A stretch of DNA of 64,000 nt from Xylona heveae TC161 (lineage: Eukaryota > Ascomycota > Xylonomycetes > Xylonales > Xylonaceae). The stretch is from positions 62,001 to 126,000 of the forward strand of contig NW_017264199.1 in NCBI RefSeq assembly GCF_001619985.1, given 5' to 3'. The notes beneath the pieces were generated by a model. It searched no databases. It saw nothing but the letters and a program-made list of their open reading frames with translations, and was not told the origin of the DNA. This document shows positions 22,859-34,187 of the stretch, one piece after another. How positions within the stretch are numbered: the first letter of the stretch is position 1; each line of letters starts with the position of its first letter. Position numbers and translations under genes: made by a program.

Positions 22859-24591
22859 ATGCGACGAGTCGTAGTGACAGGTCTAGGTGCAATTACACCA
22901 TTAGGAGTTGGTATAGACAATTTTTTGGATTTTATTTCTAGCTTCTGATACATCAGCGGAGCTGATTCTGAAATATCAAGGTGTTCGCCGATCGTGGTCT
23001 CGTCTACTTGATGGGTCTTGCGGAATTGTTTCTGTAAAGGATAAAGGGCCTCAATTCGCCGCTCTCCCAAGCCAAGTAGCAGCCTTGGTCCCAACTGGTA
23101 GCAAGACTACTGGAGGATGGGACCGCACAGAATGGCTCGCCCCTGGAGTAGGTTTAAGTTTGCGCAAATATTTACCATGCAATGTTCTAGATTTCCAGAA
23201 ATGCTGACAGTAGCGTAGGAGGACCGAAGGATGGCTTTATTTACGCAATATGCCATTGCAGCTTCGCAGGAGGCCCTAGAAGATGCTGAATGGAAGCCAA
23301 CAAGTCAGGAAAACCAAGAAGCAACTGTATGTTCAAACGAGACTAGGGTCAGCTCACCACTCTAATTTACTAACGATTCTGCCACTTAAAGGGTGTATGC
23401 ATGGGATCGGGGATTGGTAATTTTGACGACGTGTATAACACCTCTGTAGCATATGAAAAAGGAGTAGGTTTTGGCGTTCTCTTTTGGCAGCAACCAGTCT
23501 CATCATTGTTTACCAGGGTTACAAGAAAGTTTCTCCATTATTTGTGCCAAAGCTTTTGATTAATTTGGCTGCCGGTCACATATCAATGAAATATGGCTTC
23601 AAGGTCAGAGCTGCATCCCAATTCCGTATCTGAATATAATGATTGACAACATCTACTCTCATCTACAGGGCCCCAACCATGCGGTTACCACAGCCTGTAC
23701 GACCGGGGCTCATGCCATTGGCGATGCTTCTCGATTCATAGCTTTTGGCGATGCGGATGTTATGGTTGCCGGAGGAGCTGAGTCGTGCATTCATCCTCTC
23801 GCCATCGCAGGGTTTGCACGTGCCAAAAGCCTTTCGACCGAATTCAATGATACCCCTCACTTATCCTCTCGACCTTTTGATAAGGATAGATGTGGGTTTG
23901 TTATCGGAGAAGGCGCTGGTGTTGTCGTTCTTGAAGTGAGTCTTTCCGAGTAACCTCAATGAAAGCTTACCTTGTTTCTAAAGCATTTGTTAGGAACTGG
24001 AGCACGCCAAGGCTCGGGGTGCTCGTATTTATGCCGAGGTCAAGGGATATGGACTTTCTGCAGACGCTCACCATATGACTGCGCCGATAGAATCCGGCCA
24101 AGGTGCTTACCTGGCAATGAAACGCGCTCTTAAACATGCTAAGGTGAAACCTTCCGATGTTGACTACGTAAATGCGCATGCGACATCAACGCGGATAGGC
24201 GATATTGCAGAAAACTTTGCAATTAAGAGCTTGCTGCTCGGAGAAGATGGTTGGAAAAAGCCGTCAGAAGTAAACATAAGTGGCAGCAAAGGTGCCATAG
24301 GGCACCTGCTTGGCGCCGCTGGGGCCGTCGAGGCTATCTTTACCACTCTTGCTGTAAAAGAGGTATGTCACTTGAACACTCTTGCTTAAAAAAAAATCGC
24401 ATCTAACACTGTTCCAGAATATCCTTCCACCCACCCTAAACTTAGAAAATTTTGACGAGCCAGGGAATGACTTTGACTGTAATTATGTGCCTGGTACGGC
24501 TCAAGAAAAGAAGGTGGAAGTAGCCATCTCTAACAGTTTTGGCTTTGGAGGCACAAATTCTAGCCTATGCCTTGCAAAATACCACGCCTGA
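22859..24591 (+). CDS. cem1: Mitochondrial 3-oxoacyl-[acyl-carrier-protein] synthase (Cem1/OXSM type)
   Basis: Eight exons: 22859-22910, 22981-23147, 23219-23326, 23392-23463, 23517-23603, 23669-23935, 23994-24362 and 24418-24591; 431 residues, normal for the family. The protein opens [18 protein letters not shown]. The Cys-His-His condensing triad is complete: Cys172 in [14 protein letters not shown], His313 in NAHATST and His355 in [14 protein letters not shown]; the C-terminal [12 protein letters not shown] loop is also present. It catalyses condensation of acyl-ACP with malonyl-ACP in type II fatty acid synthesis, which makes the octanoyl precursor of lipoate in mitochondria. No classic presequence is obvious; targeting must use the N-terminus as it stands or a start further upstream. 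The residue after NAHATST is Arg rather than the usual Pro. It is densely split by short introns, unlike its neighbours. Confidence 0.94.
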
Positions 24592-24850
24592 TACCATAGA
24601 CTATAATACTAGTAAAATTATAGACGATTAATTCTATTGACGTTGATGATATTCTTGGTGTAGTCTGTTCAAGGTAATTAAATGGCCAGATTAGGTCTAG
24701 CGGTATTTCCCAACCCCGCGGGACTCGTTCCGGTTATGGATCTCTTAGGTTGGCCTTACTAACATCCGCATACATCACGGCGATAACACCGCGGTCCGGG
24801 TAGAGGCTGCAGTTACTGGGGAGGCCGACGAGATCAACGCTCAAGTCATC

Positions 24851-26377
24851 ATGGCTTCCAAGGATGCCAGTCGAAGAGGTTAGTATCTGATGTTTTATCA
24901 TGATTTGCAAAATTAATGATGAAATTGCTGATGCCATCTGGCCTTTAGCGTCGTCGGTCACATCAGACAACAGCCTAATCGACACGACAAACATCAAGTT
25001 CACCAAGGCCGACCGAACACCGGGAACCATCAAAATCAAGAAACCCGCTCCAAAGCAGACGAAGCCAGGCAATCCTAATTCGGAGGTCATCGGTACGTTA
25101 ACACGTTGAAGGCCAAGTTGAAAGACACGCTTGAATTGCTCACGTGTTTCCTTTGACCCATAGAATCAAAGAAGGGAGATGCAAGCTCGACCAAATCGGC
25201 CAGTTCTCCTGGCTCCATCGTTAACCAGCTCGATGAGAAGGATCTCGCGAACTTTCCTACTGGCCGTCCGATGGAGGACCGGCCCGATTGTGTTGTCTGC
25301 AAACATTGCAAGAAACCGGTGTTGAAAACTGTAGCTGCGAATCATGTGGCCAACTGCTTGCAAAAGAAACAAGAGAAGGCGAAGAAGAAGAAGGAGGCCA
25401 AGGAATCCAAGGATACAAAAGACAAGGGGAAGGACAAGGATGCGGATACCAAAGCGGACGATGGAGCCAAGGCATCCGCCGAGCAGCCTGACGGGGCTCC
25501 AGAGAAAACTAAAGGTGCCAAGAAGAATGCAGTCAAGGCTACAACGCAGGGGAAAAAGCGAAAAGCAGATGGAGATGCAGAAAAAGCTCCAAAGGCAAAA
25601 AAGAAGAAGGACGAACCGAAGCCAAAGGTTCCCAAACCAAAGGGTATGTGTACTGTTCAAAAGCTGCTGCCTGGACCAAACAAGCTGACGTTGTTTTCCC
25701 AGGCCCTGTGGATGTCGAAAGACAATGTGGTGTGCCACTACCCAACGGAGCCCAGTGTGCGCGGTCTTTGACATGCAAAAGTCATTCAATGGGTGCCAAG
25801 CGTGCAGTTCCTGGACGCTCTTTGCCATACGATATGCTCCTTGCCCAATATCAAAAGAAGAACCAAGCCAAACAGCAGAGTAAGTCATTACCTATAGTAC
25901 CTACTTGATGTAAAGTTCAAACTGACATAATGAATAGAAGCGGCTATTGATGCCAATGCTCCTCTGCAGGATGAATTTGAGGCCACCGGACCGGTTGATT
26001 CTGATGAGGAAAAGGACAATGTCATGGCTGCGCTCGCACGTTCTCGGCCTTACCCCATGGAATCGCGCATTCTCATATCCACACGTCGCAAGTATCAGTA
26101 CGTGCGCATGAAGGAAATGCTCTCGAACGCTCTAGGAGGAAGTCGTGGATCGGGTCTCTTCTCTGCCGGTGATGCTGGGAACCGAGGAATATCGGTCAAT
26201 GGCGGAGACGCGGAAGTTGCGAATGGGCTACCCAGTGCTGCAACTGCGGGCAACACTGAAGGCGGACATTCTCGACGGCCGTCGCTCTTGCAACAAGCTG
26301 TAACGTCTCAAAGTAAGGCCATTCTTCCTGGCCAAGGTTCGAAAAAGGCGGCCACTCCAGCGCCGGCTGGGTCGTAG
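24851..26377 (+). CDS. sgf73: Sgf73 / ataxin-7-like SAGA subunit
   Basis: Exons 24851-24878, 24949-25092, 25164-25643, 25703-25879 and 25938-26377; 422 residues. The first coding exon holds only 28 nt. An N-terminal zinc-binding segment (about residues 100-125) reads [14 protein letters not shown], then ANHVANC, as in the ataxin-7 zinc finger that joins the deubiquitinase module. A Lys/Glu/Ala-rich linker follows, then the SCA7 domain with [19 protein letters not shown] and [14 protein letters not shown], which anchors to nucleosomes. Sgf73 links the Ubp8/Sgf11/Sus1 module to SAGA, the transcriptional co-activator, in the nucleus. All four introns are phase 1 and 58-71 nt long. It begins only 259 bp after the preceding gene on the same strand. 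Confidence 0.9.
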
Positions 26378-27375
26378 GATATGCTGTGTTTTCTTATGGC
26401 TCGGCTGGGATCTTCTATCTTTATTTTGATTCGAATGATACTCTCAACTGGTGTGAGAGGCTTTTCGGGCGTCATGGGAAGGCTGGGAGTTTTCTTTGGC
26501 ACGGTCTATGGTCCGGATACAAGCGGAATCGGCGTTGGTATGGTGGGAGGATATACATATCTGCTTTTGACACAACTTTGATGAAACGGGAGGGCGCGGC
26601 TGGGCTCACTTGCTATGTAGCATATGATTGCACTTTTACTGGGCTTACTGGCCTCTGGTGACTCATGAATATTCGGTCACCAACGGTTCTCGCAGAGGAT
26701 GGATTTTAATATTATTATTCTGTACTTAGACGATCACATTGTTTTTGAGGCATCAGTTGCCTCAGAATAGGTTGCTTGGGCCAACCGCCAAGTGTTGAAG
26801 AGCGATGGATATTAATTCGATTTACGATCTTCTGGACAATTGAAATCTTTGTGAGACTGTCTTCTGAAATGATACAAGGTCAGGTCGCTGCAACCAGAAT
26901 CTTCAGGAAGCGCATTTTAGCAGTGGAGATAACGGGTCTTGGAAAAGCAACTGGGTAACACTGGCATGATTCATACGTCACAAGCAGGAAAAAAAAAGCA
27001 TTGTTGCCTTTATTTACTTCTTCGATGAATATCATACTGAAGCTACCTGATTAAAAATTACTCGACCCAACATTTTAGTTTCTTTTGACAATCATACCCC
27101 GCAAGTTATGATCGTATGAGTTCCTCTTTGCGATGAGGGATTGTTATTTAGGTCGGACGTGGGTCCCGCGATGATTGGGTTCCAGTCTCTGGACGACTCG
27201 ACTGCAAACGGACCGCGCAGCTTGACAAACAACAACTCTGCTGCCTATCCCTCTACGCACTTTCACAAAATAACCGTATCTCCCGCGTATGCCCCTCTGT
27301 CATTAGCAAATTGAACGCCTTTTTGCCCCGATACTGGTTTACGAAAGTCTCCCGAAAGACCCAGAGTGTCGCGCC
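26378..27375. other. Intergenic, sgf73 3' flank and ceg1 5' flank
   Basis: 998 bases between plus-strand genes. Short ORFs (26381-26661) directly behind the sgf73 stop are its 3' UTR read through. No other feature is supportable. Confidence 0.5.
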
Positions 27376-28760
27376 ATGGGGGGTTCTGTTCCAGAAATAC
27401 CTGGGATCAAGGCAGATCACCATCTTGCGCAACAATTCCGTGCAGAAGTCGCCGACCTGCTCGGCCGTCAAGCACTGTCGTTTCCAGGCGCGCAACCAGT
27501 TAGTTTCAGCGCGCATCATATCCTGGAATTACAAAAGCAAGAGTAAGTAATTGCTTACCCAACCAGCTATAATTGCCTCCGTTTGTCCTTTTCTCTTTTT
27601 GGGGAGGAGGGGCAGTTTCTTGAAGGAGTCTAACATGACGCGCAAACCTACACAGTTACTACGTGTGCGAGAAATCCGACGGCATCCGATGCCTGATGTA
27701 TTTCGCCGAAGGCGACGAAGGCAGCGAGATACACTACCTGATTGACCGCAAAAACGATTACTATTTTGTCCCGGGCTTGCATTTCCCCGTGCCCAACGAT
27801 GCGTCGTTTCAAAACTTCCACATCAAAACACTCGTCGACGGCGAACTGGTCATGGACACGATGCCCAATGGGTCTCAACAGTTGAAATACCTCGTGTTCG
27901 ACTGCCTGATGATAGACGGGAATAGCTTAATGCACCGGACACTGGACAAACGGCTGGCGTATTTCCGCGACAAGGTCTACAATCCGTACCGGGAGCTGTA
28001 CAAGAAATACCCGGAAGAGATCCAATACCTCCCGTTCATAGTCGAGTTCAAAAAGATGGAATTTAGCTACGGCATCGAGATGATGTTTCGGGATATCTTA
28101 CCGCATCTGCCCCACGGCAATGACGGGCTGATCTTCACCTGCCGCAACACACCATACAAATTCGGCACCGACGAGCATATTCTCAAGTGGAAGCCAGCCA
28201 GTGAAAACTCGGTCGATTTCCGCCTCAACCTTGAGTTTCCCCTGCGCGAACCAGACTCGGAAGACGAGGAAGAAGGCCCCGCGAGCCCGTACCCAGACTA
28301 CGATGCCATGCCTACTTTCCGCCTCTCCGCCAACTACGGTTCTGGGGACAATCGGCCTTATGCAACAATGTACATGGAAGCGCCGGAATGGGAGTCGATG
28401 AAGAACATGGGCGTGCCGCTCGATGATCGCATCGTCGAGTGCTACCAAGATGCCGCGTATCGTTGGCGCTTTCTCCGTTTCCGCGAGGACAAAAAGGACG
28501 CCAATCACATTTCGACCGTGCGCAGCGTCATCCAGAGTATAGAGGATAAAGTCTCCGAGGGAGACCTCATCCGCGCAGCAAAGGCTATTCGCGATCAGTG
28601 GAAGAAACGAATCGCCGCGGAAGAAGCAAAGGCCAGGCACGAGGCCGAAGAGAAGAAACGTCGTACGGCCGCAGCGAATGCTCGGGGCCCCAATAATGAA
28701 AACAACGTCCATGTCCCGGCAAAGCGGAAACTGGAAGAAGATGAGGATGATGAAGAATGA
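27376..28760 (+). CDS. ceg1: mRNA guanylyltransferase (capping enzyme alpha subunit)
   Basis: Exons 27376-27542 and 27656-28760; 423 residues; start GCGCCATGG. The intron ends with a TCTAACAT branch region and CACAG. The nucleotidyltransferase motifs are in order: motif I EKSDGIRC with the GMP-accepting Lys62 just after the intron; motif III DGELVMD; motif IV DGLIFTC; motif V LKWKPASENSVDF; and the C-terminal OB-fold motif WRFLRFREDKKDANH. The end is basic and then acidic. The enzyme transfers GMP from GTP to the 5' diphosphate end of nascent RNA and binds the phosphorylated RNA polymerase II tail. A 311-codon minus-strand frame over the same region is a shadow. The gene converges with the Pumilio gene downstream. 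Confidence 0.95.
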
Positions 28761-28978
28761 TAAGAACGATAATATACTATACCCACCTCTTTTTCTCTTT
28801 TTCCTCTCCACTTTTCTTCCTTTCATCACCTTGGCCCTTTGCCGTTCGCGCTTCACCTCTTTATCTATCCCTCCCGCAGTTCCATCTATATACTCCATAC
28901 TCCCCGATTTTCCGACTGCGCGTGGCCATGGCCCTGTTTTCTCTTCTCTCTTATCCACAATCCCAACGTCTTTCTCCT

Positions 28979-29009
28979 CCATCCATCCATCCATCCATCC
29001 ATCCATCCA
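28979..29009. repeat. ATCC tetranucleotide microsatellite
   Basis: About seven perfect ATCC units inside a pyrimidine-rich tract. Confidence 0.9.
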
Positions 29010-29576
29010 CCATCCCTCTGTCGGTCGGTCCATCCATGGACCTCTTCAGCATAACATCTCTCTCGCACATCTCTCATCCTTTTTACCCACGGCTAACCAA
29101 TTCCCCCTTTCATCGCGGACATTACGCATATCACCTCCTCTTTTACTTTCCCCCTTTCCCCTTGTTTCCCCCATTTTACTTTTTTCATTCTTTCTCTTCG
29201 TCTTCGTCTTTTCCTTTTCCCTTCCTCTTTCTTCTTCTTACGGATACAAACCTCCCATCCCAGCAATATTCATTTATCCCTTTTTCAACCTTTTTTCCAC
29301 CCTTTTCTCACCCTTTTCTTTTCTTTTCCCTTTTTATCCCTCCCATAGGTACATTTCCCCCCCCCCTTTTTCATCCTTTCACATCATTATTCTCTGGCGT
29401 TGAGTCACATGGTCTGTATTCAGTCCTCATTTCATCTTCATCTACGCTATATATAAAAACAGGGAAGGAGAAGGGGTGGGCTACAACTCAAGTCTGTAGC
29501 AGCCAGCTAATATATAGCGTAGTGTAGCGTCGCCGCGAGTCGCAGAGCGTATTAGTATTTCAGGAAAGCAGAAATC

Positions 29577-29602
29577 AGAAACCAGAAACCAGAAACCAGA
29601 AA
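29577..29602. repeat. Short tandem repeat, period 7 (AGAAACC)
   Basis: Three perfect copies plus a partial fourth, at the edge of an AT-rich stretch. Confidence 0.88.
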
Positions 29603-30482
29603 GTATAAAATAAAAAAATAATAATATATTTAAAAAAAAAATAATAAGATATTAAAGATATAAAATATATGAATGATATAAATGATATAAAACATTAATA
29701 CAACCACTACCAATGATAAACTATGCATTGCAATCAAATGTAACAACATCCTATCCTATGAGTCGGAATTTGGGATGTGTCGAAACTAGTCATGTGAGAC
29801 AGAGAGTGGACAAAGAGGCGTTAGAATTAGGAGCGCGGAAAAATGTCATCATCTCTCGATCCGAAATAAATTGTGCATGATACGGGTCACTTTTGATCAA
29901 GAAAGAAAGTGCATATGCAAAATATCATTCTCGGCATTCAGCATTCTAAAGTACTTCCATGTTAAATCGTTAGGTCTGCTGCAAGAACTTGGATAGGGGA
30001 TGGACAAAGGATAATGATGGTGATGATAATGACGATGATGATGATGATGTATAATAGCCGTGATAAGTAAAACGCGCATGATACATGATTTGGCTTAGTA
30101 GATGGAACAAGGTTTGCAAGAAATAAAAAAAAAGGTACCTCAGTACGTCGTGAGACGCAATGCAGGTAAGAGCCGTTTTTCCCGACTAGCCAGGATAGTA
30201 GGTAATGCATGATAAAACAACATGATGCTAAATCTGACATGTAATATGCACGCATCATTCCAAAGACTCCCCCTCGTCGGAAAAAGAAGTAGAAGAAGAA
30301 AAGGCAGAATATCGTAAAAGTCTGAAAAGAAGATTTTGACGCCGGTTGCCACCAAACAAGAGACACGAAACTTTTGGGTGATTCACTGAATGGACCTACT
30401 ACTGCTTCTCTGAAGCAGAGCGGGATAACTCAATGCGAGCCTGCAAAATTGGAAAATTTACAGACATGCAGGGTCGTAACAT

Positions 30483-33400
30483 TTAGCGCTGTGAGTCTAT
30501 TTGTCAGCATGTTCTTACCAATGCACGACAGAATGGGAATACTTTACTCACCCTTCCTCGTCTTCCCCCGCCAGGATGATGGGACATCTGTTGTGGCTGG
30601 GGAGCCTGTTGAGGGATGAACGGATACTGATATTGGTATCCACCGCCAAGCATTTGACCACCCATGAGTGGTGTATAAGGTTGAGGAGAAAAGCCGGCCG
30701 GAGGCATCATAGGTGACGCAGCCATCTGGGGTGGAGCAGCGAGGGGCGATCCAGGCCCTGGAATTGGCCGAAAAGCATCACTGGAGCCAGGAGGCGTGGC
30801 ATAACCGCCGAGACCGGTGGGAGTCACGCTAGGGTAAAATGGCTGTGCCGGCATTCCGCGAGCGGATGCCGCGAGCAGAGCTTGCTGATATTGCATCTGC
30901 TGAGAAGCCATGGGCGACAAAGGCGTGTGAGCGCTGGCGGGGTAGAGAGCAGTGGTCGGCGTGCCCATGCCGAATTGGTCATATGCGACAGCGTTCATAT
31001 CAACGCTACCATTACGTGCAAGGCCATTTGGCTGCTCATAAGCCGTAGCCATCGGTGGGAAATACTGTCCGCTATACTGTCTCTCAGCCATTTGTCGAGA
31101 GGCAGGCCCGCCGTGTCCACTGTGCTGCGAATTAGGTCGTCTGCGCTCACTACCAGCCGCCTCACCGCTAGGTGCTTCCCGGTTCCCGCTGCCACTGCCC
31201 CGAGTTGACAGGCCAACCTCATCCATGAGTCGCTTGTACCCTTGAGCGGGCTGTGCTTTGATGCCAATCAAGACATTGCGCACATTCTGAACGACTTCAG
31301 ACCGCATACTTTCATCAAAGAAGGGCGTTGTCAGAACCTTGAAGATCAGCGTGGGCCCACAGGTCTGGTCCCGCAAGATGTCCGTCAATACCTGATCTCC
31401 AGGTGAAAAGAAGAGAGCCTTGAGGATCACATCACGAGCCTCGGGCTCATTACGTTGGTTGATAACCTTGAGTACAGTCAAATAAGCAACTTTGTGAGTG
31501 CACAAATGCACCAGATGCGGAACCAGAAGAGGAGCGAGAACAGATCGCCGGCGAGGAAAGGTGCAGGTATCCAGGAACCAGGTCAAAAGAAGAGCTCCGT
31601 TGGCGTTCGAGGCAAGTTGTACACTATGCAAGGCTACCGCCGCAGCAAGCATGCGCTGCTGGTCTTTTGTGGCATGATGGCTTTCGAGGCACGCTCGCAT
31701 GGCGCGTGCACCAAAGCGGCCTTGAGAGACCTCCATCAAACGGCTAAGCATGGTCTCAAAAATATAACGGCTTCGCGGGTAGCCGAACCGAAGACAGCAT
31801 TGCAGTACATAGTTTCCAAACTGGTCCAGAAACAATGCAACAATGTAGGGTCGTAGACTCTCAATAACCATAGCCATCTGCGTCGGTGTCTTTGCAACGT
31901 CAATAATCTTCTGCGCCGCCCACGTGCCGTTCTTATGAATGCCAATCTCGGCAAGATGAGGCGCAATTTTGGCCAACATGGCCTCCTTGACGCCTTCTGA
32001 GCAATATTCAAAGAGTTTCTGCACGACGGTGTTGCCCAGGTAATCAGCCGATAATTCTGCAATTTCCGGCAGCATCCCAATCGCAATTTCTTCAATTTCC
32101 GTCTGCGTATACGAATTGTGTTCGAGACGTTTTCTAATCTCCCTCAAACGAGGGGCGTCATAAGTCCGACTGGGACTCGGCTCGGGGACAGGAGGGACCT
32201 CGCCCTCATATTCGTTGTATGCGATAGCTTCTTCGATGCTTGAAGCTATTCTGCCAAGATCCTCATCTGTCGCACCAAACTCCTTCACAATGGAGAGCAT
32301 ATCAGACTGCATATCGCGCAAATGTGGTGCGGAGGGCGTAGGCGCTGTACCCCCCAAAGGCGATCCATTTACTTGACGCATGGCAGAGACAGCGGCCCCA
32401 GCAGTAGGGACACCATTCTCCCCTTGGCCTTTGCACAGCGGGTCAGGGCTCGGAGAAGGAAACGCTCCACTCGGGCCAGGCGTGCCGGATGCCGATGTGG
32501 GGACCTTGGCATAGCCAATTCTTACGGGGCCAGCCCCGGGGAAGATTTCCTTGCCATTGAGGTGTGATTTGGCTTGGATGGCGCTCTCGAGATGTTCAAA
32601 GTTAACAAAGCCGCAATTCTTGTGCGTCAAGACGCGTGTGGACTCAATGTTTCCGTAGATTGCAAAGATGGCATTGAGAGAAGTGACAGTCGTAGATGAG
32701 GGGATACTGCCGAGCCAGAGCGCTCTGGTAGGCCCCTCGAGATTAACTTCGTCTCCACTGTCGTTGCGGCTAGATCCACTTCCGCCCGCTAGCTGCAAAC
32801 CATTCAGGGCCTCAGGCAAATCGTCGTATTCTTGTGTCTCCGTGAGACCCAAATCCGCCGCCGTAATGCTCTGTTCAAGGCGAGATGGGGTCGCAAGATA
32901 GCTTCGCATCGATCGCTGAGGCGGCGACTCCAACACACCAGCGGTCCGTGCCCGTGGCCGACTAGCAGACGCATGATTGGCGAAGGCTTGTACAGCAAGA
33001 TTGTGTTGGTGGATCTGAGCTTGGGTTGCTGCCAGCGCGGCGGCGGCCGATGCGGCCGATGGCGTCAGAGAACCGCTATGATGCCCAGCATACGGAGCGA
33101 TATGGTCCAAGTCATCTTCCTCCTCCTCGGCGTACTTCTCCTTTGCATTAACAGAGTATGATCGGAAGCGATTCGCGTTACGATTCAGCGATGTGAGCTC
33201 AGACAAAAATGGCTGCATTGCGGCGGCACGTTGACCTTCAAGCACGGTCTCCATGGGAGGCTTTGCGAGCGTGGCACGGCTCTGTTGCGGCGTGTCCACC
33301 AAACCCAAATAATCCAAAGTACGGACATCGGCGTCGTGAAGGCCATCTCTGGATGATTGTGCTGGGGAGGATGGATCGTTGGACGACGGAATACTGGTCA

Positions 33401-34187
33401 CGGTAGCCGCGCGCTCTCGGCCATTTGCCCAGGGCGAGAACAACGAGGAGCCAAAGGGATTCGATGGAGTAACGTAGCTAGAGCGCTGAGGCATGGATCC
33501 AGCGCGAAGACGCGAGAGCAACGCAGAATTTGCTGCCACTGGACGGCTGGACGCGACCTCTGCTGGATCAGAAGGCGACACTGAGGCGGCCTTGAACGGG
33601 CTGCTGGCTGGAGTCGGCCGTGAGGTTTTCGGGAGGAGTGACGACGGTAAATTCAGTCCTCCAAGTGCGGCGCCGGGAGAAAATCGTGAAGGCACAGTGC
33701 CGGCTCGAGCACGGCGAGCTGGACTCTGCGAAGGGTCCTCTAGAGGGACCAAATCAGGGAACCCATCACCGGTGGGGGACTCGGGGATATTTTCACGCAA
33801 GGGGGTCGAATTGCCGCTGGTTGGGGGTCCCCAAAAATTTGAGGTCAAGCCTTCTTGTGCCTGTATTTCTCTTGCTCTGGGAATGGAGGTCTCATTAGCT
33901 TTGCGATTGTTTTAGGATCTCATGGATTCATGAACCTACCGCTTGGAGTAGAGTCTTCCGCCAAGCTCATGCGAAGGGGAGCCAGCCCCTAATCGCACAG
34001 TTCCTCCTGCATTTCCTCCATTGGGATATCCATTTGTGTTCAGGAACGAAGGTCTCAGCATACTACTGGTGGATTGTTCGATCGGAGAGTGGTCTGCTGT
34101 AGACGATCCTGATCTTGGCTGACTGGCAGACAATTGTGGGATATAGCTCAGGTTTAGATGGCTTTCGGGCTTCGAAGTCGGAGCCAT
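30483..34187 (-). CDS. RRM + Pumilio-repeat RNA-binding protein (Jsn1/Puf2-like)
   Basis: Minus-strand exons 34187-33940, 33876-30552 and 30488-30483; about 1192 residues. The first 460 residues are disordered and Ser/Pro-rich. The RRM (about 464-542) opens RALWLGSIPSSTTVTSL, and its RNP1-like strand reads NCGFVNFEHLESA. Pumilio repeats (about 670-970) include DYLGNTVVQKLFEYCSEG, HKNGTWAAQKIIDVA and DQFGNYVLQCCLRFGY. A Gln/Pro/Gly/Met-rich tail ends in GGGRRGRR. This RRM-then-PUF layout is that of yeast Jsn1/Puf2, cytoplasmic proteins binding 3' UTRs of mRNAs for membrane and mitochondrial proteins. The junction to exon 1 uses the acceptor at 33877, giving SKRAREIQAQEGL; the nearer acceptor would hit a stop. 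The last exon adds one Arg and the stop codon. Confidence 0.88.

Larger units (their letters stand above)
28761..30482. other. Intergenic between convergent ceg1 and Pumilio genes
   Basis: 1.7 kb. The left third (about 28780-29395) is strongly pyrimidine-biased on the plus strand and holds an ATCC microsatellite. A period-7 repeat (29577-29602) follows, then an AT-rich stretch (about 29600-29700). GAT repeats lie near 30015-30050. The long plus-strand ORFs (up to 256 codons) exist only because the tract lacks purines and so lacks stop codons. Confidence 0.6.

Noticed and set aside
28098-29033. 311-codon minus-strand ORF over ceg1
   Set aside because: It is antisense to confirmed guanylyltransferase motifs V and VI and includes translated microsatellite (repeated Asp-Gly-Trp-Met); a shadow.
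28678-29527. Two overlapping plus-strand ORFs of 241 and 256 codons behind ceg1
   Set aside because: They consist of Phe/Leu/Ser/Pro runs from a pyrimidine tract that lacks stop codons, and one overlaps the ceg1 coding end in another frame. No domain, and no codon-level signal.
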